Below are positions 1-9,954 of a stretch of 64,000 bases of DNA, piece by piece. The translations under genes and the position numbers were made by a program. The notes under the pieces are model-generated. The model was not told the origin of the DNA. It searched no databases and saw nothing but the letters and a program-made list of their open reading frames with translations. The first letter of the stretch is position 1. Every line of letters begins with the position of its first letter. The DNA comes from Methylocystaceae bacterium (GTDB taxonomy: Bacteria; Pseudomonadota; Alphaproteobacteria; Rhodospirillales; Terasakiellaceae), in NCBI GenBank assembly GCA_013373205.1, contig JABXIG010000026.1:62001-126000 (forward strand), written 5' to 3'.

Positions 1-2
1 CT

Positions 3-302
3 TACAACATGTCCGCTTATGGTCCGATCCTGCCACTAGGCTCAGGTGTTTTGGCCCTGACCGCGATCTCTGCCTATCGCCCCAGACGTTGGCGCGGCGC
101 TATCCTGCCGCATATGGCAACGGTCAGTTTTGAAATTTTAAATGATGAAAAACGCCCCGTGGGGGTCTCGGCAGATTTTAACGAATACCGCGATGTTACT
201 CACGTTAAAGTCTTTGAAGACCGCAGCCTTTATTCCAACGTTCTCTATGATCCAGAACATAATCTGGAAGAGCGCATCTTGCAGGAACAGTTTATTGGGT
301 GA
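3..302 (+). CDS. nadK: NAD(+) kinase, C-terminal part (5' end outside window)
   Basis: Reading frame continues upstream of the listed ATG (..[20 protein letters not shown]..); C-terminal motif [15 protein letters not shown] typical of alphaproteobacterial NAD kinase. Confidence 0.75.
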   Translation, partial: YNMSAYGPILPLGSGVLALTAISAYRPRRWRGAILPHMATVSFEILNDEKRPVGVSADFNEYRDVTHVKVFEDRSLYSNVLYDPEHNLEERILQEQFIG

Positions 303-1550
303 TCACTTTTCCAAGGAATGAAGCGCGCTTAACACGGTGATGTCTTCTTCTTCCAACCGGGCTTTTATTTTTTGCCAGTCGGGGGTGTCTTCACCGAAAG
401 AGCTTCTGAGCATACGGTTGACCGCATCGGCCAACGGTTTGTCAGAAGCCAAGGCGACGAGGCGATAGTCAATGCTTTTACTCAAACGTTTTGGCAAAGT
501 GATACGCCAGCCGATTAGGCCTTTCTGGCGTTTAGGCTCTAGCAGGCTTTCACGGTCTGCCAGCAGAAAATGTCCATCTTCTATACGTTGGGCAAAAGCC
601 CACATGTAGGTGGGGGTTGCCATGTTGTTTAAGGTGATTTCAAGGGCGCAAAGACCATCCAGTTTGCTGCTGGGAAAAGCCGCCCCATCGCGCACCAACG
701 GGATTTTGTCCGGCTTTTCACAGCCTTCATCGGCATTGGCGCGCAATTCACTGATACCGATTTTCAGGCCGTTTGCGCGCAAGGCCATGATGTTATCTTC
801 AAATTGCAGATAGAGTCCGACCACCATTGCGACGATGCATGCACCCACCGCAAGGGATTTAAAGAGGCCGTTATCCTTGATGGGTTCGGCATCTTTTTCA
901 CGCTGTTTATAAAGATCGATCACACCATCTTCATCCAGATCGTCATCATCTTCGTCTTCTTCGACCACGGGGTAAGGGTCTTTTAAGTCAAAACGGCGAA
1001 TGATGCGCTGAATATCCACGATGGATTCCAGACGCAGCAGGTCGCCATCAATGGTCATTTCTTCGAGGAATTCATCTTCCGGTACCAAGCCTGCACCACC
1101 GGGAATAAAGCAGAAAAGCCGGATATCTTCGGCGCGCATTTGAGCAAACAGGTCTTGGGACGCAATCAGCTTTTCTTTGATATGATCCACCGGGCGCACA
1201 TTTAAATCGCGATCAAGTTCCCCGGTCAGCCACAAGGCATTATCTACTTTTTCACCGGGGGCGGCAAGGCGGTCTTCGGCAAAAAAGGCATGAGCACAGA
1301 AGGCGCCTAATTGCCAGCTTTCACCATCGGTGATGGGCGCAGATACATCCATGCGAAAGGAGGGGTGTTTATAAGAACGTTCCACAACGCCTGTCGGTTC
1401 TTTGACAAAGGCATCATAAGCGCGCGCAATTGGCAACGCCTTGGCCGTGCCATCCAGACAGATGACGCTGCGCACATCCGGGTCTTCTTTGGTTATGCGT
1501 TGGACTTCAACCGGGCCTTCAGTTGTGGCAATAAAAATTCGGACGTTCAT
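303..1550 (-). CDS. Uncharacterised membrane protein with Lon-protease-domain-like N-terminal half, one TM segment and C-terminal domain
   Basis: 415 aa; DGES(78)...LTGELDRDLNVRPVDHIK(125)EKLIAS resembles the Lon S16 domain pattern; TM stretch LFKSLAVGACIVAMVVGLYL. Confidence 0.5.
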   Translation of the reverse strand: MNVRIFIATTEGPVEVQRITKEDPDVRSVICLDGTAKALPIARAYDAFVKEPTGVVERSYKHPSFRMDVSAPITDGESWQLGAFCAHAFFAEDRLAAPGEKVDNALWLTGELDRDLNVRPVDHIKEKLIASQDLFAQMRAEDIRLFCFIPGGAGLVPEDEFLEEMTIDGDLLRLESIVDIQRIIRRFDLKDPYPVVEEDEDDDDLDEDGVIDLYKQREKDAEPIKDNGLFKSLAVGACIVAMVVGLYLQFEDNIMALRANGLKIGISELRANADEGCEKPDKIPLVRDGAAFPSSKLDGLCALEITLNNMATPTYMWAFAQRIEDGHFLLADRESLLEPKRQKGLIGWRITLPKRLSKSIDYRLVALASDKPLADAVNRMLRSSFGEDTPDWQKIKARLEEEDITVLSALHSLEK

Positions 1551-1586
1551 ACGGGCGGACTTATTCTATCTTTGTAAACAAAATAC

Positions 1587-2111
1587 TTACCGCAGAATGA
1601 CCTCACTTTTCGCTTTGCGCAAGGCTTTCAGGACTTCATTATCACTTTGCAGCAAAATTTGGGCTTCCCCGTCATAGAAATCATCAATAACAAGGCGATA
1701 GATGGGGCCATCTTCTTCCTGAACGAAGACCAGGCTTGGGGATTCGCTTCTGTCAATTGCTTCAATCAGCAGATAGATCTGAGTCTCATCAGCTTTGGAA
1801 ACTTTCAGTGTTAGGCGAAAACCATCGGCTTCGCGTTCAACAATATCACCTGTGCTGGCAGCGGCCGCACGAGGTAGGTGGGCAAGGGCCTGTTTACTGA
1901 GCAGACGTTTAAGATCACGCCGGACAGAGAGATCGTTCATTAAGGCGTTATTCAGGGCAGGACTGGGCACATGCTTTGGATTATGGGCATAGGAAAATAG
2001 CTCATTAAAACCAACTTTTTGAGGTGTCTCGTCGGTTGCGGACAGGAGATGATCCAGTTGATCCAAAGCCTGGAATATTGTTTCTGCGTCTTTTGTGGAT
2101 GGACTGCTCAT
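1587..2111 (-). CDS. Hypothetical protein (174 aa), translationally coupled to upstream gene
   Basis: Intact ORF; 4-bp overlap with 2108..3781. Confidence 0.55.
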   Translation of the reverse strand: MSSPSTKDAETIFQALDQLDHLLSATDETPQKVGFNELFSYAHNPKHVPSPALNNALMNDLSVRRDLKRLLSKQALAHLPRAAAASTGDIVEREADGFRLTLKVSKADETQIYLLIEAIDRSESPSLVFVQEEDGPIYRLVIDDFYDGEAQILLQSDNEVLKALRKAKSEVILR

Positions 2112-3781
2112 GCGTTTCCTCCATAAATTTTGCTGAACTGCGCGTCAAAGACGCTGCGGTCATAGGAATATTGTGCGTGCCATCCCCCACCAGCAAGGGG
2201 AAGATTGTCCAGCCGTTCCAGATAGGCATCGATGTCCTGTGAAATCAGGCCCAAGAGATCAGCCCCCTTGCTAAAGGCCTCGACCAAATCATCATTTGAA
2301 CGGACATCTTCTTTAAAGCCTTTACGGGCAAGGCCTTTATAAGCGGTTTCGGCTTGGCTCATGACCTTTGCAACATCTTCACCGACCTGATCCGGGTCGT
2401 GTAGCAAATCCATAAAATGATCAGTGATGCTTTTTGAGGGCAGGCTGATGACATTGGTAGGGCGCTTCTCGGAGTTCAACATATTATGAAGGCCTGAAAA
2501 ATCAATCCCCGGGGCCAGTTTGAGTATGATCGAAATAGCTTCTTTTGATCGGGCCGTTGCGAGCGCATGCAGGCTGGCATAGAGGCTGTGTTCAATATGT
2601 CGGCATAATTTTTGATAAATGATCTGACGTTCCTGATAGGTTTCTTTCGGTCCCTCTTTGATAATCTCGTTGAGTTCAGAATTTTTCGCTTTGCGTCGCA
2701 GGGCTTGGGTTAGTCTGGCTTGTGGTGGGCTGAATACGTCACTTCGCAGGACGGACAGGGGCAGGCGTAAGGCTAACTCACCAGCATTCAGCAACATGGT
2801 CAGGTTTGTCTGTTCCTGTTTATTGAGGAATTTGACTTGATCAAATGGGCTTTGGTTCAGTTGGACCAGTGGCGTGATGGTTTCTTCAACGCTTTCCAAT
2901 GTTTCACTCAAGAGATCGGGGTTGATCTCGCCTGCCTCATGATCACCGCCGATGGAGCCGGCATGTCGCAAAGCCGAGAGGTCACGGGCGGATTTAACCG
3001 CCTGGATCACCCGAATAAAGGTGAGAACCACACTGTCAAATGTTTTGAAATCGACACCTTTTTCATCATCTATTGAAGCCGTTTGCCAGAAATTTAAGAT
3101 CAGCGCATCGTCAATCACATCGGCATCATTGTCGCAATAGGACAGGATTTTTCTGAATTTACGTTGGGATTGAGCAGTCGGCAGATGTTCTTTCAGATAT
3201 CCATAAAGTTTGCGCGACAAACTGTTTGCAGCTTCTGAAACGTCCTGTTTTGTGGCATCATGCTTTGATAGGGGTTTTAAGGCATCATCCATGTCGCAAT
3301 AGCCAAGGGCACTTAGCATAAATTCAAGCAGGGCTGATAAAACGGGCATCCGGCTATATTGGATGGCAAATTCCCCGTCTTTATAGGTCAGATCGATGGT
3401 TTGCGAATTGACCTTGAGACGATGCGGATTGGCATAAAATTCTAGCTGTTGGCAATAGGCAAAAAAGCTGGAAGACTTGGCAACTCCACTGTCCCAGAAA
3501 AAGAATTCGTAACGCCCTTTTTGTAACGACAGTTCACCTGCGGCAACGACAAGATGACAGAGTTCCAGTAACGGCGTGGCATAGGTGCGGCATACAATCA
3601 ATTTGCCGATTTCGCGACAAACCATTGGCGAAAATTTTGCCTCACCTTCCACATCGGTTTCGGCTAATGTGTGGAAAATAGCGGTTAATTCTGAACTTTT
3701 TCCTGCTTCAAGCAGAAGTTCTTCCGATCCCATAAGCTGTATCCTCTGTCCTGTTGGGGACATCATTGTAGCTAAAAACAA
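2108..3781 (-). CDS. Hypothetical protein (557 aa); exact start uncertain (ATG near 3763-3766 possible)
   Basis: Long intact ORF overlapping the next gene by 4 bp. Confidence 0.6.
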   Translation of the reverse strand: MFLATMMSPTGQRIQLMGSEELLLEAGKSSELTAIFHTLAETDVEGEAKFSPMVCREIGKLIVCRTYATPLLELCHLVVAAGELSLQKGRYEFFFWDSGVAKSSSFFAYCQQLEFYANPHRLKVNSQTIDLTYKDGEFAIQYSRMPVLSALLEFMLSALGYCDMDDALKPLSKHDATKQDVSEAANSLSRKLYGYLKEHLPTAQSQRKFRKILSYCDNDADVIDDALILNFWQTASIDDEKGVDFKTFDSVVLTFIRVIQAVKSARDLSALRHAGSIGGDHEAGEINPDLLSETLESVEETITPLVQLNQSPFDQVKFLNKQEQTNLTMLLNAGELALRLPLSVLRSDVFSPPQARLTQALRRKAKNSELNEIIKEGPKETYQERQIIYQKLCRHIEHSLYASLHALATARSKEAISIILKLAPGIDFSGLHNMLNSEKRPTNVISLPSKSITDHFMDLLHDPDQVGEDVAKVMSQAETAYKGLARKGFKEDVRSNDDLVEAFSKGADLLGLISQDIDAYLERLDNLPLAGGGWHAQYSYDRSVFDAQFSKIYGGNA

Positions 3782-3817
3782 CTTTGGGTCTAGTATGGAA
3801 GGGTTAGAGCGATTTTT

Positions 3818-4768
3818 TTATTCACATTCAACCCGGTTACGGCCCTGTTCTTTGGCTCGATAAAGCGCGATATCGGCACGACGGATCAGGTCGTCCAGTG
3901 TCACATCGTCAGCTCTGAGTTCTGTCAGCCCAAAGCTTGCGGTAATGTTGAAGCGTAAGTCTTCAAATTCAATGATGTTTTCTTCTATGGCTTTGCGGAT
4001 GCGCTCGGCGACATATTTTGCCTTTTCCATATCAAGGTTCGGCAATAAAATAGCAAACTCTTCCCCACCGATGCGGGCCAATTTGCCATCGCTGTCTCTG
4101 GTATTATCGACGATGTTACGCGTATTTTTATGCCAAACTTCAATAATGGATTTCAGGGCCTCATCGCCCGCGAGGTGGCCAAGTGTGTCATTGACTTTCT
4201 TAAACCAATCCACATCAAAGATTAAAAGGCTGAAACAACTCTTATCCTTAATGGCTTTTTCGACCATTTTTTCAGCATGTTCAATGAAATAGCGTCGATT
4301 ATAGGTGCCGGTCAGCACATCATGGAAGGTCAGGTTTTCAAGCTCATCGGCTTTGATCTTCAGTTCAGTTATATCTTCTAACAAAAGCTGAACAACGCTT
4401 GTACCTTCCCAGGGCAGGCGTCCGGCTGTGACTTTGATAAAGCGCGGTTCTTCGGGGTAGGTGGATAACTTGATCTGTGGAAATTGAATGGGGTGGTCTT
4501 CGACAAAGCTACTCATAAATAATTCAGAGCATGTGTCGCGGATATCATCCCCGGTGAAATCCAGAATATGTTTCCCGATCAGGCTTTCTTCACTTTCGTT
4601 TAAAAGAAAACACGCCTGTTGGTTGGCATAGAGAATCCCCTGCATCTGATGAATAATCAGACCCGTTGGCATCAGGTCGAGCAATGCGCCTAAACGTTCT
4701 TGTGTATCGATCAAGGTCTGATGCGTCAGTAACGCATCGTCGGTGCCTTCATCATCATCGATAAACAC
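3818..4768 (-). CDS. PAS-GGDEF diguanylate cyclase
   Basis: RIGGEEFAILLPN active-site motif; FHDVLTGTYNRRYF; N-terminal PAS-like region. Confidence 0.9.
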   Translation of the reverse strand: MFIDDDEGTDDALLTHQTLIDTQERLGALLDLMPTGLIIHQMQGILYANQQACFLLNESEESLIGKHILDFTGDDIRDTCSELFMSSFVEDHPIQFPQIKLSTYPEEPRFIKVTAGRLPWEGTSVVQLLLEDITELKIKADELENLTFHDVLTGTYNRRYFIEHAEKMVEKAIKDKSCFSLLIFDVDWFKKVNDTLGHLAGDEALKSIIEVWHKNTRNIVDNTRDSDGKLARIGGEEFAILLPNLDMEKAKYVAERIRKAIEENIIEFEDLRFNITASFGLTELRADDVTLDDLIRRADIALYRAKEQGRNRVECE

Positions 4769-4907
4769 CTGTTATCTACCCCGTTAATTACCATTATCTA
4801 ATCAGATAGCACACCTGCAGTTTGGCTGTCATGTAAAATGATCATTCAAGGATTTTAAAAAACTGATGGGAGATAGGGTAACGAGTTTCCCTATCTACCT
4901 GATGTTA

Positions 4908-5456
4908 TTACCAGCTTTTTGTATTTCGCGGGCCGAAGTCATCAAAGGATTGATTGGACGGATTGCCTTTCAATTCGTCTGATAGGTTTTCCCAGTTCCC
5001 CCGGTTGCGGTAACCATCACGTCCATGGATTGGGCGGTCATGACCTCTGTCACGTGTGAAGTTCTGATCCCAGCGGTTGGCAATCAGATACCAGGGGACA
5101 TTATGTTCGCGACATGCAATGGCGGTCCCATTTTGCCAACGACCTTCGATCATCACGCCATGGCGAAAACGGCGACATTCCCGATCCCGGCGATCACGGA
5201 CCGGACCAATGGGGCGCAGGCGAGTGCTATAAGCGGCATACCATTGTGTCGTTAGGCCGTTTTCGGAAAAATAAAGTGCTTTGTCGATTTCGGTGTTCAT
5301 TTTTTCTTCATCGGATCGACCGAGGGATAGGTTGGCTTCATCCGATAAAATGCTGCCGATATCTGTGCCCATAACTTCACCTGATTTTAATGTTCCGGTG
5401 GTTTGACAGGCGCTTAAAAAGCCTAAGGCCAGCAGGCTAAAGATAATTTTTTTCAT
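4908..5456 (-). CDS. Putative lipoprotein
   Basis: Start moved to MKKIIFSLLALGFLSACQTTG, which gives a lipobox LSAC. Confidence 0.6.
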   Translation of the reverse strand: MKKIIFSLLALGFLSACQTTGTLKSGEVMGTDIGSILSDEANLSLGRSDEEKMNTEIDKALYFSENGLTTQWYAAYSTRLRPIGPVRDRRDRECRRFRHGVMIEGRWQNGTAIACREHNVPWYLIANRWDQNFTRDRGHDRPIHGRDGYRNRGNWENLSDELKGNPSNQSFDDFGPRNTKSW

Positions 5457-5484
5457 GTCAGTCCTCGTTTTACATCCAGATGGT

Positions 5485-6660
5485 TTATGTTTGATCCCAG
5501 TCGGCAAAAGTTTGGGTGTCTTTGCTGACCCGGGCGAGATAGGTTTTGGTTTCGTCATAAGGCAGGTGTTGGCGTAAGTGGCTGAAAATCTGATCCGCAC
5601 TCATCCGGTTAATCTTACGAATTGCCGTGCGCAGTTTCATTTTTCCGGTAAAAGCCTTGGCCACATTGCCCGCACCTGTGTTGTAAGCTGCGATAATCAG
5701 ATATTGGCGGGCCTTCTCATCTTTGACCTTGCCGAAATAGCGGGTATTGAGCAAATGCAGGTACGTTGCCCCCAAGCGGATATTTTCGTAAGGGTCATAA
5801 AGCACATCAACCCCGGGGGTAAGATCTTTGCCCATCAGATAACTATAGGCTTCTTTGCCACCACTGGTCGGAACCAGCTGCATGAGACCCAAGGCATTGG
5901 CGTGGCTGCGCGCGCGCGGGTTAAAGGCACTTTCATTTTTGATAACAGATAGGATGAGAGAGCGGGGCAGGTTATATTTTTTTGCCATTTTGCTGACCGG
6001 GTCGGCAAGAGATTGCGCGGAAACTTGATCTCGATCAGTGCGCAAGTTCAGGCTTAAGCGACTGATTTTCCCTGCTTTGCCTGTGTTAAAAGTGGCTTTC
6101 CTGGAAACAAAAACAGGTTGACTTTTGGGTTCGATCAAGCGGGAAAGTTCGTGGCGGGGGCGCCAGTTGATGACTCTTGGTTTTGTGTCCTGCGTTGCCT
6201 TGACCCGCTCGCGGGTGGGTGTCTGTTGATCCCGCCAGAATTCTTTGGATTTTTTGATTAACCGATCACGTAAAATGGCACGTTCATCCAGTTTTTGACT
6301 ATCTTCCAGCAAGATATCCTGCATCTCGCCTCGAAGTTCGTCTTCTGATTTATTAAACCCTTCGATGGCCATTTCACCACGTTCATAATCGACGATGATT
6401 CGGGTTTGCCTGTCTTTGCTATAGCCGACCCAGACTTTTGGTTCTGGCAGATTGCGGGCCTCGCCCCAAATATCGGCCAGTTCGTGATCCAGTTCTTTCA
6501 CACCTTCTTTCAACGCCCGATCAAAAGCCACATCTGTTTTTTGAAAGGTATCTTCATATTGCTGATCCATGCGGTCCAGCCAATCGGCATGTAGCACGGT
6601 GGGGCTGCTGTACAGAATAATGGCGCCAAGGGCCAGTGGATATGTCAGCGACGTTTTCAT
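5485..6660 (-). CDS. MltC-like lytic murein transglycosylase
   Basis: SLT motif LPRSLILSVIKNESAFNPRARSHANALGLMQLVP..; AAYNTGAGNV; N-terminal signal; start moved to MKTSLTYPLALG. Confidence 0.85.
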   Translation of the reverse strand: MKTSLTYPLALGAIILYSSPTVLHADWLDRMDQQYEDTFQKTDVAFDRALKEGVKELDHELADIWGEARNLPEPKVWVGYSKDRQTRIIVDYERGEMAIEGFNKSEDELRGEMQDILLEDSQKLDERAILRDRLIKKSKEFWRDQQTPTRERVKATQDTKPRVINWRPRHELSRLIEPKSQPVFVSRKATFNTGKAGKISRLSLNLRTDRDQVSAQSLADPVSKMAKKYNLPRSLILSVIKNESAFNPRARSHANALGLMQLVPTSGGKEAYSYLMGKDLTPGVDVLYDPYENIRLGATYLHLLNTRYFGKVKDEKARQYLIIAAYNTGAGNVAKAFTGKMKLRTAIRKINRMSADQIFSHLRQHLPYDETKTYLARVSKDTQTFADWDQT

Positions 6661-6664
6661 TGGA

Positions 6665-7510
6665 TCAATCCAATGCCACAATGACACGGCCTAGCTTGGC
6701 CGCGGGCAGTCCACTCAAGGTCTGACCATCGTTTTGGGACAAGACAATACGATTGTCTTTGGTGATACGTTTGGCTGTTAAAACGACGGGTGATTTACCG
6801 CTGATAGACAGGGTTTTAGCTTGATCAACGGTTTTTGTGTAATGGATCAGCCCTTTTTCCCGAACGGCTTCTTCTGAAACCATATCTTGTGAGTAAACAA
6901 TCACATCATTTTCATCTATGACTTCCGGGGCAAGAGCCGGAAGATACAACGCTTTGTTGAGGTCAATGATTACGGCTGTCGGACCTGTGGTTTCAACGGA
7001 TGGTGCTTTTTCGGTTTGTTTGGTATTTGGGGGTGTTTCTGCCAAGCTGGCTGTGGTGAGATCGTCAGATGTTTCGCGACAGCTGGGACTGACACACAGA
7101 CGCAAAGTGATTTCTGCCAGAACAACTTCACCGCGACGGCTGGATTCATCCTTATGCCAGATTGCTGTTTCAGAAACGGTTTTTGCCCCTTTTAAGGTGC
7201 CTTTGATCCGGGTGGCTGCACGGGTGTCGCTTTGAGAATGAGCCCCCAATGTAGATAAGCCCGTCAGGCGTATGCCGTTGACTTGTTCAAGCAGGCGGGC
7301 CTGTGCGGTGGTGCGGGCGGCCTGTTTGGCCATGAGTTCTTCCTGAATACGATTACCCATGTAGCGCGAGGTGCCCTGACCCGTGGCCTCTACATAGCCT
7401 TGGGACCAGTCTATGGACCCGTTCGGGCCGGTTTCGACAAGCGGGTCGCTGGCCCAAACGCTCAGACTTAAACTTAAGGTGCAAATGAAGCTGAAGAAGG
7501 GCATTTTCAT
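6665..7510 (-). CDS. LPP20/FlgP-like secreted protein
   Basis: Signal peptide; VEATGQGTSRYMGNRIQEELMAKQAARTTAQARLLEQVNGIRL resembles the LPP20 family. Confidence 0.5.
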   Translation of the reverse strand: MKMPFFSFICTLSLSLSVWASDPLVETGPNGSIDWSQGYVEATGQGTSRYMGNRIQEELMAKQAARTTAQARLLEQVNGIRLTGLSTLGAHSQSDTRAATRIKGTLKGAKTVSETAIWHKDESSRRGEVVLAEITLRLCVSPSCRETSDDLTTASLAETPPNTKQTEKAPSVETTGPTAVIIDLNKALYLPALAPEVIDENDVIVYSQDMVSEEAVREKGLIHYTKTVDQAKTLSISGKSPVVLTAKRITKDNRIVLSQNDGQTLSGLPAAKLGRVIVALD

Positions 7511-7587
7511 GGGGCAATCCTTAGGGCTATCACAGTCGGTATCACCCTTTATGAAAGGGCGTGAGGAGTTTTTTTACAGTAGGGGAA

Positions 7588-7618
7588 AGAAAAATCGGGG
7601 GAGAAACGCGTCTCCCCC
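7588..7618 (-). terminator. Rho-independent terminator of 7635..8639
   Basis: GGGGGAGA-aacgcg-TCTCCCCC stem; on the minus strand followed by a T-rich tract (GATTTTTC). Confidence 0.75.
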
Positions 7619-7634
7619 CTAAGGGGTCATCGTT

Positions 7635-8639
7635 TTACCATTTTGAACCATCGTTATAATAACGGCTGCGGCGTTTGTTCACTTTGGAAATGGTAAATTC
7701 CTTGCCCACATAGCGCACCCGACCAGACATGCCGAGATATTCCAAGGCACGCACGAGATTGCGTTTCATCTTGCCCGTATGTAGGCGGGTTTTGTAAACA
7801 TATTCGTGGGTGCGGCCTTGGCTGGCGGCGGGGCGATGGTCTACATAGCAGGAGAATTTTGCCAGGATCACATCTTCCATATCCAGCATCTCCTGCTCGG
7901 TGAAATTTTCAAAATTAAGGAACACATCCTGAATGCGCCCGCGACAGCCATCGTCATTACCACGGCGTGCAAGGTCGCGGGTCTTGCCGCGGCCATAGTC
8001 ATTGCCGCCACGGTTATCATAGCTGTCGTCATAGCGATCAGAGGCATCCGTGCCATAGTCAACTTCATCCCCCAGTTTTTGCAGCAAGACGTCTGCAACA
8101 TCGCGAGCCAGTAAACGGGCATTATCACCCACAGTTTCTAAGATACATTCACGGTTACAATTGACCGGAGCGCGGAAATTACGCGGGCTGGAAACTTCGA
8201 AATTGCCCAGGCGACGACCGGAATGAACATCCAGCAGGCGTCCGGCCAGTCGGGTGCGAACTTTGGTCGTGTAATCTAGACGCTCGGCACTGGCATAGAT
8301 TTCAAACATTACCACAATATCAATCGGCGGGCGGGTGATAGAGCGGGCAATATCAATCAATTCGGCATCACTGCGGCGAATTCGTCCTTGTGCAAAATCA
8401 TCAAGGGAAACAGCCGTTTCATCATAAACATCAAACCCGTCGTTATTCAGTTCTTCAGCCAGTTCGTTTAAAACCCTGCGAAAGACGCGGCTATCACGCG
8501 GAATGGCATCACGGTCGTTATCTTCCCCCATGACCATCAGGTTGGGCAGTTCTGCGGCCTGTGTTTTGGGTACGCTTGTCAAAAAGACAGCAAACAAGGC
8601 CATAAAAGCTAGTAAAAAGGGTGTTTGTGAGCGTTTCAT
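7635..8639 (-). CDS. Secreted protein, possibly FlgO/CsgG-like
   Basis: 334 aa with signal peptide; same strand and order as LPP20-like and FlgT-like genes. Confidence 0.45.
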   Translation of the reverse strand: MKRSQTPFLLAFMALFAVFLTSVPKTQAAELPNLMVMGEDNDRDAIPRDSRVFRRVLNELAEELNNDGFDVYDETAVSLDDFAQGRIRRSDAELIDIARSITRPPIDIVVMFEIYASAERLDYTTKVRTRLAGRLLDVHSGRRLGNFEVSSPRNFRAPVNCNRECILETVGDNARLLARDVADVLLQKLGDEVDYGTDASDRYDDSYDNRGGNDYGRGKTRDLARRGNDDGCRGRIQDVFLNFENFTEQEMLDMEDVILAKFSCYVDHRPAASQGRTHEYVYKTRLHTGKMKRNLVRALEYLGMSGRVRYVGKEFTISKVNKRRSRYYNDGSKW

Positions 8640-8670
8640 TTTTAAAAATTCCCCTGATCAATTCTCTTCA

Positions 8671-9741
8671 TTATTCAAACATTGGATCGTCAAAACGGTA
8701 ACTTAAGCTGCGCTGGCGGAGCTTAAAATCAAACGGGATATCCTGCGCCTGTAGAAGACGGGAAATCTCGTCATGTAAAGGCCCGGCCTTCAACATGGAC
8801 CAATAGGAAAGGTTTAGAGCGTTTTTTTCCTGACCTGTCATTTTATGGCGCACATAACCGGGTAAATTCTTAAGGTCGGTCTCTAGAAAATGGCGGGTTT
8901 CGTCATCAAACTTGTAGAAAGCCAACTCGAAACGTTGACCGTCTTCGTAGACTTCCTGCTTGAGCGTATCTATCAAAGCTGACGCCAGTTGCGCAGTCGG
9001 GCCATAAAGATGGCTTTGGGCATCTTCAAAGATATTTTCACCCGTGCGGGCAAACTGGATTTCCTCTTTTGCGAGGGTGCGCATGCTGGCGACATCCAGG
9101 CTTTCCAGACGCAAATGATAGGGCGTGTGCCCTGTCTTGATGAGTTCAACAAAAATAATATAATCGGCCTTCAGGTGACGCGCGCGTTTGATATTGTTCT
9201 TGCGATCACTATAGCGATAACTGTTGGTGCTGGCGTGGCGACTGGTTTCCGGGTCGAGCAGTTCAAATTTAAAATCGTCACGAAGGATGTGTTCAACGCT
9301 TTCACTTAAACGGCGAAAATCATCCTTTAGGACCGATACTGCATCAAAGTCTTCATCAATGCCGACCACTAAAAGTCGGGGATGCGCGGCCATTTTCATT
9401 AAAGTCGTCAGGGCATTTTGACTGTCTTTGAGGTTGGTCTCATCAACAACGGCGTCAATTGTGACTTCATACAGTCCATCTTTGAGGCGGGCTTCTTTAA
9501 GAATTTGATAGCTTTTCACAAAGCCGCGGGTGTGTTTTAAAATCTGTTGGCGCACCACCTGAAAGTTTTCCACCAGGCTGTTGGCTTCAACATCGCTGCC
9601 CAGTTGCATTTCGACAGCTTGGCGCAAGGCTGCATTCAAGGCCTGACGCTGGGTTGCCCCTTGCGCTGTAACTTCAAGTGCATGGGCGGTGGTGAAAAGG
9701 CTAAAACTCGTAAACAAAGCCAGAAGCAAACGCGCAATCAT
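8671..9741 (-). CDS. FlgT N-terminal-domain-like secreted protein
   Basis: Signal peptide then LEVTAQGATQRQALNAALRQAVEMQLG...DGLYEVTIDAVVDE pattern. Confidence 0.5.
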   Translation of the reverse strand: MIARLLLALFTSFSLFTTAHALEVTAQGATQRQALNAALRQAVEMQLGSDVEANSLVENFQVVRQQILKHTRGFVKSYQILKEARLKDGLYEVTIDAVVDETNLKDSQNALTTLMKMAAHPRLLVVGIDEDFDAVSVLKDDFRRLSESVEHILRDDFKFELLDPETSRHASTNSYRYSDRKNNIKRARHLKADYIIFVELIKTGHTPYHLRLESLDVASMRTLAKEEIQFARTGENIFEDAQSHLYGPTAQLASALIDTLKQEVYEDGQRFELAFYKFDDETRHFLETDLKNLPGYVRHKMTGQEKNALNLSYWSMLKAGPLHDEISRLLQAQDIPFDFKLRQRSLSYRFDDPMFE

Positions 9742-9896
9742 GAGAAACCTATCTGTATCATCCTGTAAAGGTTGCACCTTCTATGAACGGCTTAGGGCCT
9801 TTTTTCAAAAAAAGGACGTTACCATTTCTGTTTACACGTTAAAAGGGATGATTGATGCGCGCTAGTTGTTTTTAAAATTATTTTTACACGATAAAC

Positions 9897-9933
9897 AAAA
9901 AAGGCCGCAAAGGCATGATGCCTGCGGCCTTTT
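9897..9933 (-). terminator. Rho-independent terminator of cytochrome c gene
   Basis: AAAAGGCCGC...GCGGCCTTTT stem with inner AGGCA/TGCCT pairing. Confidence 0.8.
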
Positions 9934-9954
9934 CGTCTATAGACGGGTGTGCAC

